Origin: Chloroflexota bacterium
GTDB lineage: Bacteria > Chloroflexota > Anaerolineae > Anaerolineales > Villigracilaceae
Direction: 5' to 3'
Length of the DNA stretch: 64,000 nucleotides
NCBI GenBank assembly: GCA_016219545.1
Contig: JACRMH010000056.1
Coordinates: forward strand, 30,454-94,453
In this document: piece by piece, positions 6,772 through 15,225 of the stretch
How the letters are laid out: each line of letters opens with the position of its first letter
Numbering within the stretch: the stretch's first letter is position 1
Notes under the pieces: model-generated
What the model saw: only the letters and a program-made list of their open reading frames with translations
What the model was told of the DNA's origin: nothing
Database searches by the model: none
Made by a program: the position numbers and the translations under genes

Positions 6772-8679
6772 TTATTCTTCCAACGTACTAATATCACCTT
6801 CCGGCAGCCCCTGTGCGCGTGCTTTCAATACGCGGCGCATGATCTTGCCGGAGCGGGTCTTCGGGAGTTTATCCACGAATTTCACTTCCTCAGGACGTGC
6901 GATGGGTCCTATGTGCTTGGAGACATGCTGCCGTAATTCTTCGGCCAATTCGGGGGAACCGGTAAAGCCTGAGCGCAATAACACGAACGTGTAGATCGCC
7001 TGACCTTTTACTTCGTGCGGCAGACCAATGGCTGCGGCTTCGGCAACGGCGGGGTGACTGACCAGCGCGGACTCAACTTCTGCTGTTCCCAAACGGTGAC
7101 CGGAGACTTTGATGACATCGTCCACGCGGCCGATGATCCAGTAGTAACCATCCGAGTCGCGTTTGGCTGAGTCACCGGTGGTGTAGCGACCGGGATACTT
7201 CGACCAGTATTGCTTGACATAGCGTTCGTCGTCACCGTAAATGGTGCGGAGCATTGCCGGCCACGGGTTCTTCAAAGTGAGATAACCTTCGGTGTCATCC
7301 GCTACTGGGTTGCCTTGTTCATCCACGATCTCGGCTTCCTGCCCAAAGAATGGACGCGTGCCTGAGCCGGGCTTAAGCGGCACGACAGGAGTCGGCGTGA
7401 TCATAAAGTTACCGGTCTCGGTCTGCCACCACGTATCCATGATCGGACATTTATCCTTGCCGATGACGCGGAAATACCACTTCCATGCTTCGGGGTTGAT
7501 TGGCTCACCGACAGTGCCGAGCAGCCTTAGGGAAGAAAGATCGTGCTTGTTGGGCCACGCCTCTCCAAAGCGCATGAGTCCACGAATGGCGGTCGGCGCT
7601 GTGTAGAAGATCGTGATCCCATATTTTTCAACCACCTGCCACCAGCGGTTCGGGTAGGGGAAGGTTGGTCCGCCTTCGAACAGCATCGAGGTCGCGCCCG
7701 CGATCATGGGACCATAAACGATATATGAATGTCCTGTGATCCAGCCCGGGTCGGCGGTGCACCACCAGCGGTCTTCATCTTTGACATCGAAGACATACTT
7801 GAGCGTGGAATACGTGCCGACCATGTAGCCGCCATGCGTGTGCAGGATGGCTTTTGGTTTGCCGGTTGAACCCGATGTGTAAAGGATAAAGAGCGGGTCT
7901 TCCGCATCAAGGACTTCAGTGACGCATTTGCCATTGGCGATGGGAAGTGAACATAGATCGTGATACCAGTGGTCGCGACCCGCTTCCATGACGACGGGTT
8001 GACTGGTCCGTTTGACAACGATCACATTCTCCACCGACGGACAGCGCTTGATGGCTTCGTCCACGATGTTTTTTAGTTCAACGATCTTGCCATTTTGGAA
8101 CGAGCCGTCGCAGGTGATGATCAGCTTGGACTGGCTGTCATCAATGCGGCCTTGCAGTGAGTCAACGGAAAAGCCGCCGAACACCACGGAATGGATCGCG
8201 CCGATCTTGGCGCAAGCCAACATGGCAAAGACGATCTCGGGCACACGTCCCATATAAATGGTGACGCGCTCGCCCTTTTGAATCCCCATGGATTTGATGA
8301 TGTTCGCCATGCGCGAGACTTCGCGGTTCATGGCGTAATAAGAGAAGGTGCGTTCGTGCTTGCCGTCTTCGCTTTCCCACATTAAGGCTAGTTGATTCTT
8401 GCGATGTGTCTTGAGATGACGGTCAATCGCATTATGGACAATATTGGTCTTCGCGCCGACAAACCACTTGAAGAAGGGTTTGTTCGAGTCGTCGAGAACC
8501 TTGTCCCATTTCTTGTACCATTCAAGCTCGTTGGCTTCATCGGCCCAGAAACCTTCAAGGTCTTTATTGGCCTTTTCCGCAAGGGCGTCCCAATCCTTCA
8601 AACGCGCCTGCGCGATCACTTGCTCTGACGGATAATAAACTTCGCCTTCCATTTCCTTCGGCTTGCCTGTCTTTGCCAT
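6772..8679 (-). CDS. acs: Acetyl-CoA synthetase (acetate--CoA ligase, AMP-forming)
   Basis: A 635-residue enzyme that activates acetate to acetyl-CoA through acetyl-AMP in the cytoplasm, of normal Acs length. It shows the N-terminal Acs domain (FWADEANELEWYKKWDKVLD), the AMP-binding signature YTSGSTGKPKAILHTHGGY, the middle-domain motif DTWWQTETG that sets acetate specificity, and the C-terminal KTRSGKIMRR motif with the lysine that protein acetyltransferases modify in other bacteria. AAGGAGAT precedes the ATG. It is a single-gene unit followed by a terminator. A GNAT gene lies nearby (5682-6191), but I see no reason to call it the Acs acetylase. Confidence 0.96.
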   Translation of the reverse strand: MAKTGKPKEMEGEVYYPSEQVIAQARLKDWDALAEKANKDLEGFWADEANELEWYKKWDKVLDDSNKPFFKWFVGAKTNIVHNAIDRHLKTHRKNQLALMWESEDGKHERTFSYYAMNREVSRMANIIKSMGIQKGERVTIYMGRVPEIVFAMLACAKIGAIHSVVFGGFSVDSLQGRIDDSQSKLIITCDGSFQNGKIVELKNIVDEAIKRCPSVENVIVVKRTSQPVVMEAGRDHWYHDLCSLPIANGKCVTEVLDAEDPLFILYTSGSTGKPKAILHTHGGYMVGTYSTLKYVFDVKDEDRWWCTADPGWITGHSYIVYGPMIAGATSMLFEGGPTFPYPNRWWQVVEKYGITIFYTAPTAIRGLMRFGEAWPNKHDLSSLRLLGTVGEPINPEAWKWYFRVIGKDKCPIMDTWWQTETGNFMITPTPVVPLKPGSGTRPFFGQEAEIVDEQGNPVADDTEGYLTLKNPWPAMLRTIYGDDERYVKQYWSKYPGRYTTGDSAKRDSDGYYWIIGRVDDVIKVSGHRLGTAEVESALVSHPAVAEAAAIGLPHEVKGQAIYTFVLLRSGFTGSPELAEELRQHVSKHIGPIARPEEVKFVDKLPKTRSGKIMRRVLKARAQGLPEGDISTLEE

Positions 8680-8801
8680 AAGAATATCTCCTTTGAGCGA
8701 ATATTTTTACCAAATATTAGGCGCAATTCTAATCCGCTTTGCGCGATTAATGTAGATGGGATTATAAAAATCTTTTTTATCTCAAATCTGGAATCTGCAG
8801 A

Positions 8802-9245
8802 TTATTTCGCCTGCGGACGAATGAGCGAAACGAGGATCGGGGAGCGATGGACAATTTGCTCGGCAACGCTTCCAAGTAGAAGATGCAATAACCCCGTGCG
8901 TCCGTGTGTAGACATGGCGATCATGTCCGCCTGCATGACCTCGGCTGCTTCCAGAATTGCTTCTGCAACAGCCCCTTCGCGGATCAGATAGGTGGCGCGC
9001 ACGCCGTCCTTTTCCAGCTTAGAGCAGGTTGTCTTGATGTACCCCTGAAATTCGTCTTTTTCTTTTTTTAGTTCGACCGGCGGTTTAAATGGAGAGGCTT
9101 GAGATTCAAATTCCCTGGCGGGTTTAGCGATCACATGCAGAAGAACGATCTCAGCGTCCAATGCCTGGGCAAGCGATCTTGCATGAGGCAATACGGCCTC
9201 CGAGAATGCCGAGCCGTCCAATGGGACAAGAATTCTTTTATGCAT
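8802..9245 (-). CDS. Universal stress protein (UspA family)
   Basis: A 147-residue UspA-type protein. It opens with KRILVPLDGSAFSEAVLPHA, the usual first strand and Asp-containing loop, and ends with the nucleotide-binding pattern STHGRTGLLHLLLGS followed by SPILV. That is the G-x2-G-x9-G(S) motif of the ATP-binding subgroup. The ATG at 9245 follows a strong GGAGGATGGA site; the frame stays open upstream but has no other good start. The role is probably stress adaptation. It is separated from acs by about 120 bases that show nothing recognisable. Confidence 0.9.
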   Translation of the reverse strand: MHKRILVPLDGSAFSEAVLPHARSLAQALDAEIVLLHVIAKPAREFESQASPFKPPVELKKEKDEFQGYIKTTCSKLEKDGVRATYLIREGAVAEAILEAAEVMQADMIAMSTHGRTGLLHLLLGSVAEQIVHRSPILVSLIRPQAK

Positions 9246-9304
9246 TCCATCCTCCACGTTTATAAAAACCGGCGAATGATTTTTACTGATTATATCTTCT
9301 GAAA

Positions 9305-10585
9305 CTACTCCACCCAATCCAAAACCTTGTGCCACATGCCTGCAAAAGGTAAGAACCACGGACGGCCATCATACAATCCCAGCGGTGCATTCGGGAAATC
9401 AAATTTTGCAAATGGATGTTCTTTTATATTTCCCTTCAACATCGCTTCTGCAACCGTCTTGCCTAAATGCGTCCCCATCGCCACACCATGGCCAGCATAC
9501 CCAAGCGCATAATGGATGCCGTCCATCTCGCCGACATGTGTCATCATGTCGAAGGCAAAATCCAACGTCCCGCCCCAAACATAATCCACTTTCACGTCTT
9601 TCAATTGCGGATACACCTGGATCATTTCGTGCCGTAAAATCTCCCCGCTTTGCGTGATGGTGTTTTCGTTTTCAGGAAAGAACGCTGCGCGTCCGCCAAA
9701 GATCAGACGGTTATCCCATAGCCTGAAATAATTTAAATAATGTTTGTAATCAAAGATCATTCTGTTCTTCGGGCTGAGTTCATGCGCGAGTCCATCTGAC
9801 AATCTTTCCGTGGCAATAATGAATGAGCCGATCGGAATAATTTTTCTCTGCAATTTCTTTGTGACATTTCCTGTGTAACCGGAGGTTGCCACGAAAATAT
9901 ATTCTGCTGTTAGCGAGCCTCTCTCTGTCTCGATGATAAAGCGGTTCTGACTCCGCCTGATCTTGTCCACACGCGCTTTCGCGCAGAGCATTGCCCCCGC
10001 CTTTTCAGCCGCGCCTGCCAGCCCCGCCACGAATTGAGCCGGGTTCACTCCCGCGCTGACGTCGTCTACCAACGCGCCGTGATAAATGGTTGAACCGATC
10101 TCGCTTTGTAGATCCTTTGGCGCTACAAGATGAACTTGGTGATTGAATTCCTTCGCCATGAATTCCACTTCATCTTTGAGCGCTTCAAAATGCTTCGGCT
10201 TGTTCGCCGCCAGCAGGTGACCTGTTCGTGCAAAACCGCAGTTGATGTTTTCCTCTTTGATTATTTGTTCAACCGTATCTACCGAATCAATGGATGCTTG
10301 AAATAATTCCTTTGCCAATTCCCGCCCATATTTCTTGATGACCGATTGCATGGAAACTTTGAGTCCGGTCAACGTCATGCCGCCATTGCGTGAACTCGCG
10401 CCCCAGCCCATGGTCTCCGCTTCCAGCACAACCACTTTCGTGCCATGCTGTGCCAGAGTCCGCGCGGCGCTCAAACCCGTGTACCCGCCGCCGATAACGG
10501 CCACATCCACTTTTTCAGGGATGGGTGTCAGGTCTTTGTCATCAGGCATTTTTACAGTGGTGTGCCAGTAGATCTGGTGATTCAT
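9305..10585 (-). CDS. FAD-dependent amine/amino-acid oxidoreductase (DadA/PuuB-like)
   Basis: A 426-residue flavoprotein of the DAO family. The FAD dinucleotide-binding loop VAVIGGGYTGLSAARTLAQ is near residue 28, and the EAETMGWGASSRNGGM segment is the pattern of gamma-glutamylputrescine oxidase-type enzymes. A C-terminal 'YALGYAGHGVAMGTHLGK' segment is the second FAD-contacting motif. It probably oxidises a secondary amine or amino acid; the substrate is not determined. It begins 64 bases after the next upstream gene and may share its transcript. Confidence 0.88.
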   Translation of the reverse strand: MNHQIYWHTTVKMPDDKDLTPIPEKVDVAVIGGGYTGLSAARTLAQHGTKVVVLEAETMGWGASSRNGGMTLTGLKVSMQSVIKKYGRELAKELFQASIDSVDTVEQIIKEENINCGFARTGHLLAANKPKHFEALKDEVEFMAKEFNHQVHLVAPKDLQSEIGSTIYHGALVDDVSAGVNPAQFVAGLAGAAEKAGAMLCAKARVDKIRRSQNRFIIETERGSLTAEYIFVATSGYTGNVTKKLQRKIIPIGSFIIATERLSDGLAHELSPKNRMIFDYKHYLNYFRLWDNRLIFGGRAAFFPENENTITQSGEILRHEMIQVYPQLKDVKVDYVWGGTLDFAFDMMTHVGEMDGIHYALGYAGHGVAMGTHLGKTVAEAMLKGNIKEHPFAKFDFPNAPLGLYDGRPWFLPFAGMWHKVLDWVE

Positions 10586-10649
10586 GATGCGCCTCTTTTC
10601 TGGACGGTAGACCGCTTTGACCGTCCACCGTCAATTGTCCACAGTCTTT

Positions 10650-12047
10650 TTACGCCAATATCTCTTCCCAATTAATTTCTTCAAACGCTTTCTGTAAACG
10701 ATGACCATCATCCACGATGCGATAGGTTAGGAAGGTGAATAATTTTTCGGCAACTTTGCGTACAGGTTTCAGCGGCACAACGTCATCTTCCGTCCCGTGG
10801 ACAATGATGGTTGGAACAGAAACAGTTTCCAGGTCAAGATAGGATGCGAATTGCTTGCGGAGGAGAGCCGGTGCCAGCAGCACCAGCTTCCGCACCTGAG
10901 TCGGATGCTGGCAGGTGAAGACAGTCCCCATCAACCCTCCAAAGGATGAGCCGATGATCGTCCAGTTTTTCTTGCGTCCTAAAATAGGTTTGAGTTGTGC
11001 CATGCGCTCTTCAAAAGAACCGGTGAAGTCGGGCGTGATCATGCCGGGGAAAAGCTCTGCGAATTGACGCGCCTTTCCGCTTTGACTGGTGCTTTCGAGT
11101 CCGTGAAGGTAAATGATCCTCGAGTTATCTGTTTTCATCTTGCGTGGTTTTGTTTTCTTTATTATCACAGGCGCTTCAATGACTGGCGCAACCGGCTCGA
11201 CAACAAAATCATCTATGTTCTCGTCTTCCATGAGAGGCGCAGGTTTTTGCGTCTGCGGGCGCAGGAGTTCACGCAATTCATTTTGCAGGGACGGCGGCAG
11301 TGATGTGACGATGCGGCGCACGGTGACCGTGGTCATTGGGTTTTCTGTATGGTTGAGAATGTGCTTCAGCATGAAAGTTGTTTCACTGGCTGATGTGCGA
11401 TACAAGGCCACGATCAAATCTGTCAGTTCATTTTGCAAAGTGGCTGGCGCTTCTTCAATGATGGGTTCTATGATGTCGAGAATTGTGGGGAGATTTGCAT
11501 GAGTTGAATCTGCGATCATGGGAATCAAGGCTTGAATGCCATTTGACCAGGTCCTCATGCGGGCAGGATGTAAATACTCCCGGATGAGGTTCAAAAATTG
11601 GACTGGCGTTTCCTTCCTCATGCGGGTCAAACTGGTGGACATCAAAGCAGTCCGCACGTTTGGGTCGCGGACTTGTTGAGTCCACACGGAGAGTCGAGGG
11701 AGCAGGTGTTCTTCCTGCGGCGGGATTCGTCCCAGCAGGAAAGCGGCGATCAGGCGGGTTTCAAGTGCGCCTTCTTCCCATAAATGGTCTGCCAGATCAA
11801 GCGCGAATCCAGGGTTGGCTTCGGCTGTAGCGCTCAATTCATTTTCAATTTGGGTAAGGACGGCAGGCGGCGTGCGGTAGGTTTTTAGGTTGGAACCGGG
11901 GGCGACGTTATCTACAGTCCGCAGGGTGTGGTTGACATAGAATTCCAGCGTATCGCGCAAGTGCTTCAAGAACTCATCGGGCAGAAAGAAAAAATCCACC
12001 AGACGATTGGCTTGTTTGCGGAGGCGAGCGAGGTCTATGGCGGGCAT
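10650..12047 (-). CDS. Fusion of an alpha-helical (HEAT-like) domain with an alpha/beta hydrolase
   Basis: A 465-residue two-part protein. Residues 1 to about 300 are helical, with repeat-like stretches (LADHLWEEGALETRLIAAFLLGRI; TLQNELTDLIVALYRTS) resembling HEAT repeats. From about 305 there is a small alpha/beta hydrolase of the YqiA/RBBP9 type: IIYLHGLESTSQSGKA, the nucleophile elbow GSSFGG near 366, an acidic HGTEDDVVP turn and the His in DDGHRL. All three catalytic residues are therefore present. The start at 12047 (MPAIDL) is chosen because the longer frame runs through an intergenic palindrome at 12056-12082. It lies directly downstream of proS. The fusion is unusual; the substrate is unknown. 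Confidence 0.75.
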   Translation of the reverse strand: MPAIDLARLRKQANRLVDFFFLPDEFLKHLRDTLEFYVNHTLRTVDNVAPGSNLKTYRTPPAVLTQIENELSATAEANPGFALDLADHLWEEGALETRLIAAFLLGRIPPQEEHLLPRLSVWTQQVRDPNVRTALMSTSLTRMRKETPVQFLNLIREYLHPARMRTWSNGIQALIPMIADSTHANLPTILDIIEPIIEEAPATLQNELTDLIVALYRTSASETTFMLKHILNHTENPMTTVTVRRIVTSLPPSLQNELRELLRPQTQKPAPLMEDENIDDFVVEPVAPVIEAPVIIKKTKPRKMKTDNSRIIYLHGLESTSQSGKARQFAELFPGMITPDFTGSFEERMAQLKPILGRKKNWTIIGSSFGGLMGTVFTCQHPTQVRKLVLLAPALLRKQFASYLDLETVSVPTIIVHGTEDDVVPLKPVRKVAEKLFTFLTYRIVDDGHRLQKAFEEINWEEILA

Positions 12048-12055
12048 GGGTTTTG

Positions 12056-12082
12056 GTAGGGGCGGGGTAACCCCGCCCCTAC
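12056..12082. repeat. GC-rich intergenic palindrome
   Basis: Arms of 13 bases (GTAGGGGCGGGGT at 12056-12068 and its complement at 12070-12082) flank a single A. It sits between the proS stop and the start of the hydrolase fusion. The form resembles short repetitive palindromes that recur in bacterial genomes; it could also act as an RNA hairpin. Only one copy is in this window. Confidence 0.8.
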
Positions 12083-12088
12083 AAGAAA

Positions 12089-13528
12089 TTAATATGCTTT
12101 TGCGAAATACACTTTGCGTTTGGAAGGCTTGCCGCAGACAATGCAAGTTCCTTCCTCTTTGGGTTGGTCAAAAGGAATGTTGCGGGTGGTGGCTTTGCAA
12201 TCTTCCTTGACCTTGGCTTCACACTCGCGTGATTCACACCAATATGCAAATGCCCAGCCGTCTGTGACGATCTTTTTCAGGTCATCATAATCTTTGGGTG
12301 TGTGGATGTTCGCATCGCGGAATTCGGTGGCGCGCTTGAGGAGGGCATCTTGAATCTCGACCAGCAAGCCGCTGACAGTTGAGTCCAGACCCGCTTGTGG
12401 GACGAAGGATTTACCTTCGCGTCCGGGTCTGTCACGGCGGGCAAGGGCCACCGATCCTTTTTCCACATCCTTGGGTCCTACTTCAATGCGGACGGGGACG
12501 CCGCGCATTTCCCAATCGTTGAATTTGAATCCACTGCTGACATTATCTCGGTCGTCCATTTTGATGCGGATGCCGGCGGCTTTGAGTTCCTTGAAGACTC
12601 GGTCAGCAACTTCCATCACTTTTGCTTTTTCTTCTGCGGTCTTGAAGATGGGTACGATGACTGCTTGAATGGGCGCGAGACGGGGAGGAAGCACGAGACC
12701 CTGGTCATCACCATGGGTCATGATGATCGCGCCGATCATGCGGGTGGAAAGACCCCACGAAGTTGTTTCGCAGAATTGCAGGGTGTTGTTCTGGTCAACG
12801 TATTGGATCTCGAATGCCTTTGCAAAATTCTGCCCGAAGTAATGTGACGTGGCAGACTGCAACGCTTTTTTATCCTGCATCATGCCTTCGATGGAGGTCG
12901 TGATCTGCGCGCCTGCGAATCTTTCAGTTTCGCTCTTGGTGCCTTTGACGACGGGCAGCGCGGCTTCGTTGATGGCGAAGTTGGCGTAGATGTCGAGGAT
13001 GCGGAACATTTCTTCTTTGGCTTCTTCGGAGTTGGAATGCGCGGTGTGACCTTCCTGCCAGTAGAACTCAGCGGTGCGCAGGAATAATTTTGTGCGAAGT
13101 TCCCAGCGCATCACGCTGCCCCATTGATTGATGAGGATGGGCAGGTCGCGCCATGATTTGATCCACTTGGCGTACATATAGCCAATGATGGTTTCGGAGG
13201 TGGGGCGCACAACCAGAGGTTCTTCAAGCAATTCGCCGCCGCCGTGTGTGACCACTGCCAGTTCGGGAGCAAAGCCTTCTACGTGCGCTTTTTCCTTTTC
13301 AAAGAATGACATGGGTATCAAAGTGGGGAATGCCGCGTTGACATGTCCTGTTGCTTTGAATTCCTTATCGAGCGCTGCAGTGATGTTTTCCCAGAGTGTC
13401 CAGCCATAAGGTTTGACGACCATGCATCCGCGCACAGGGGCGTAATCTGCCAGGTCTGCTTTCAATACGAGTTGGTTGTACCATTCTGAAAAATCTTCAG
13501 CTCGGGTGGTTAATTTTTCTTCAGCCAT
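12089..13528 (-). CDS. proS: Prolyl-tRNA synthetase, archaeal/eukaryotic-like type
   Basis: A 479-residue class II synthetase that charges tRNA-Pro. The length and the absence of the bacterial editing insertion mark the short archaeal-type (ProS type 3) form. Visible are motif 2 (MRWELRTKLFLRTAEFYWQEGHTAH), the proline-site stretch VRPTSETIIGYMYAKW, and a C-terminal zinc-binding domain with cysteines in CESRECEAKVKEDC and CIVCGKPSKRKVYFAKAY. The terminal Tyr is typical. It heads a tight minus-strand group with a LOG-family gene 9 bases upstream. Confidence 0.96.
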   Translation of the reverse strand: MAEEKLTTRAEDFSEWYNQLVLKADLADYAPVRGCMVVKPYGWTLWENITAALDKEFKATGHVNAAFPTLIPMSFFEKEKAHVEGFAPELAVVTHGGGELLEEPLVVRPTSETIIGYMYAKWIKSWRDLPILINQWGSVMRWELRTKLFLRTAEFYWQEGHTAHSNSEEAKEEMFRILDIYANFAINEAALPVVKGTKSETERFAGAQITTSIEGMMQDKKALQSATSHYFGQNFAKAFEIQYVDQNNTLQFCETTSWGLSTRMIGAIIMTHGDDQGLVLPPRLAPIQAVIVPIFKTAEEKAKVMEVADRVFKELKAAGIRIKMDDRDNVSSGFKFNDWEMRGVPVRIEVGPKDVEKGSVALARRDRPGREGKSFVPQAGLDSTVSGLLVEIQDALLKRATEFRDANIHTPKDYDDLKKIVTDGWAFAYWCESRECEAKVKEDCKATTRNIPFDQPKEEGTCIVCGKPSKRKVYFAKAY

Positions 13529-13537
13529 TTTTTCCTC

Positions 13538-14101
13538 TTAGTTTTCGGGTTGAACGTCAAACGTTTTACGTTCAACGTTTATTTTTTCCACAGCAGTTTT
13601 CACATCATCCGCAAAGTATAACAACTCTCGTTGGCGGTTGGGCATGTAATTTTCAAATTCGTGGAAGAACTGATCGAAGGTGGACTGCCAACCACTCCCG
13701 ATCAGTGTCAGAGGCCTCGGGGGCAGGGACTCCACGATCATCAGGTTCCACATCAATGAAATTTCAGCCAATGTGCCTGCTCCGCCCGGCAGGGCAATGG
13801 CCGCATCACAGCCTTCAATTAATGCTTGTATCCTTTCAATGAGAGTTTTTTTTCGTCTTTCCTCTTTTACCCATTGATTCGGGCTTGTCTTTCTCCACAC
13901 TTCGATGTCTATGCAGGTCACACCAATAACATGTCCGCCCGCCTCGGTTGCTCCGCGTGAGACGGCTTCCATGGTTCCCATGTATCCGCCGGTGAGGACA
14001 GTATGTCCATTTTGAGCCAGGAGCGCACCAAGCTCGCGGGCTTCTTCGTAAGCCGCTGTGCCTTCTTTTACTTGTGCGCCGCCAAATACTGTTATATTCA
14101 T
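13538..14101 (-). CDS. LOG-family protein (predicted nucleotide 5'-monophosphate phosphoribohydrolase)
   Basis: A 187-residue Rossmann-like protein with FGGAQVKEGTAAYEEA near the start, LTGGYMGTMEAVSRGA, and the signature ALPGGAGTLAEI (PGGxGTxxE) of the LOG/'lysine decarboxylase' family, which cleaves nucleoside monophosphates to base plus ribose 5-phosphate. The length is normal for the single-domain form. The physiological substrate in bacteria is often unclear. It lies between the MazG-like gene and proS, all on the minus strand. The last ~13 codons run through an AACGT-rich repeat-like stretch, so the C-terminus may have been altered by a small repeat insertion. Confidence 0.88.
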   Translation of the reverse strand: MNITVFGGAQVKEGTAAYEEARELGALLAQNGHTVLTGGYMGTMEAVSRGATEAGGHVIGVTCIDIEVWRKTSPNQWVKEERRKKTLIERIQALIEGCDAAIALPGGAGTLAEISLMWNLMIVESLPPRPLTLIGSGWQSTFDQFFHEFENYMPNRQRELLYFADDVKTAVEKINVERKTFDVQPEN

Positions 14102-14103
14102 GT

Positions 14104-14175
14104 TTTACCTTTGGGTTTCAGGCTCAAGGTTGCAAGTTGAAGTTTTACCTGCAACCTGTAACTTTCAACCTTCAA
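14104..14175. repeat. Low-complexity CAAC/TTCAA repeat stretch
   Basis: This gap between the MazG-like and LOG genes contains reiterated words of the type GGTTGCAAGTTGAAG and ACTTTCAACCTTCAAC, which can fold back on each other. A very similar phrase (GAAAGTTGAAGGTTACAGG) occurs at about 27004-27022 just upstream of the M20 peptidase start, in the opposite orientation, so it looks like a dispersed family. Confidence 0.6.
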
Positions 14176-14499
14176 CTATTCCTCAACATCCCATTCTCTC
14201 GTCTTGTTCACTTCTATTTTCTTTAGCACAGCCGCTTCAAGGTCAATGCCAGAAACGGACGCGAGTTGCAAAAGATATAATGTCACATCTGCAAGTTCGC
14301 TTCCCAATTCAACTTGATCTTTAATTTCCTCGCCGAATTGGAAATGTTCCAAAATCTCAGCCGCTTCAATGGACAGCGACACTGCCAAATTACGCGGCGT
14401 CTGCGGACGTTTGCTGTCCACCTCATACCAGCCTTTGGATTTGACCAGTTCGTGCATTTTCTCAGTCAGTTCTGAGATGGTTAATTTCTTATCGCTCAT
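14176..14499 (-). CDS. MazG-like nucleotide pyrophosphohydrolase (RS21-C6/dCTPase type)
   Basis: A 107-residue all-alpha NTP pyrophosphatase. The metal-binding pattern is clear: SIEAAEILEHFQF supplies the ExxE pair and ELADVTLYLLQLA supplies the second ExxD. The TPRNLAVSLS lead-in is typical of the dCTPase/RS21-C6 branch, which removes non-canonical or excess dNTPs. It is a single-domain enzyme of normal length. It probably starts the transcript that continues into the LOG protein and proS. Confidence 0.88.
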   Translation of the reverse strand: MSDKKLTISELTEKMHELVKSKGWYEVDSKRPQTPRNLAVSLSIEAAEILEHFQFGEEIKDQVELGSELADVTLYLLQLASVSGIDLEAAVLKKIEVNKTREWDVEE

Positions 14500-14520
14500 C
14501 TTCTGCTATCCATTGTCCAA

Positions 14521-14553
14521 AAAATAAAAACGGCTCACCAAGTCTGGGAGCCG
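14521..14553 (-). terminator. Terminator of the DUF3592 gene
   Basis: On the minus strand CGGCTC (14553-14548) pairs with GAGCCG (14536-14531) and is followed by TTTTTATTTT. It lies about 110 bases past the DUF3592 stop. Confidence 0.6.
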
Positions 14554-14660
14554 CTCGTTGACATGATGAACAGAACCTTATCCAGACCAGGTGTGTTTAG
14601 GGTTGCGGGGTGTAGGGAGCGGGTTCAATTTCATGGCGCACATTATACACGATTTGGAAA

Positions 14661-15143
14661 TTAATTAGCCAATGCCGATAATTGGATGTAGGTATAGACG
14701 ATCATGCCAAGACCGACCAGCCCCACGATGACAGCTAGTATCGCTCCGGTAAAATCATATTTCCTTTCGAGCACAGCCTGCGAGGGCTGGTTTGGATCGT
14801 AATAAATCGTCTGCTGACTTCCCGTTGGATATTTCGCCAGTACCTTTTCGGCGGCTTTGTATGTATCGTATCCGGTCCCTTCGGAGCCGAATGCGAACTG
14901 GTCACTTTGAAAACTCTGTCCCATTGCCTGGTAAGCATAAGTGATGTTCACGAAATGTGTCGTGCTTTTTGTGCCCCTGCGCGAGGATATATTTGCAGAA
15001 ACGATCTTGGCTGTAGCGGGAATCCAGTTGTCACTGTCATGATAGCGACGCCAGGCTTTTATTGCGCTTGCAGCCGACATCATCCCAACCAAAATAAAAA
15101 TGACGCCTACTCCGCCCAAACAATATAAATTTCCATCTGCCAT
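14661..15143 (-). CDS. DUF3592 membrane protein
   Basis: A 160-residue protein with an N-terminal membrane segment (about 7-27), an extracytoplasmic or cytoplasmic domain typical of DUF3592 (WIPATAKIVSANIS..., then VNITYAYQAMGQSFQSDQFAFG, then YPTGSQQTIYYDPNQPSQAVLE), and a C-terminal membrane segment (about 132-153). The YDPxxP phrase is the family hallmark. Function is unknown. It stands alone, divergent from the nucleotidyltransferase gene, with a gap of about 80 bases holding both promoters. Confidence 0.85.
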   Translation of the reverse strand: MADGNLYCLGGVGVIFILVGMMSAASAIKAWRRYHDSDNWIPATAKIVSANISSRRGTKSTTHFVNITYAYQAMGQSFQSDQFAFGSEGTGYDTYKAAEKVLAKYPTGSQQTIYYDPNQPSQAVLERKYDFTGAILAVIVGLVGLGMIVYTYIQLSALAN

Positions 15144-15225
15144 ATTCCACCACCTTTCACGAAAATTGGATTTCTTGGATTATACACTTTTCACTTTTTA
15201 GTGAAGTAAAATTATCAAATTGATT

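Noticed and set aside
12048..12146. N-terminal extension of the hydrolase fusion.
   Set aside because: It would run through the intergenic palindrome and overlap proS; the ATG at 12047 is the credible start.
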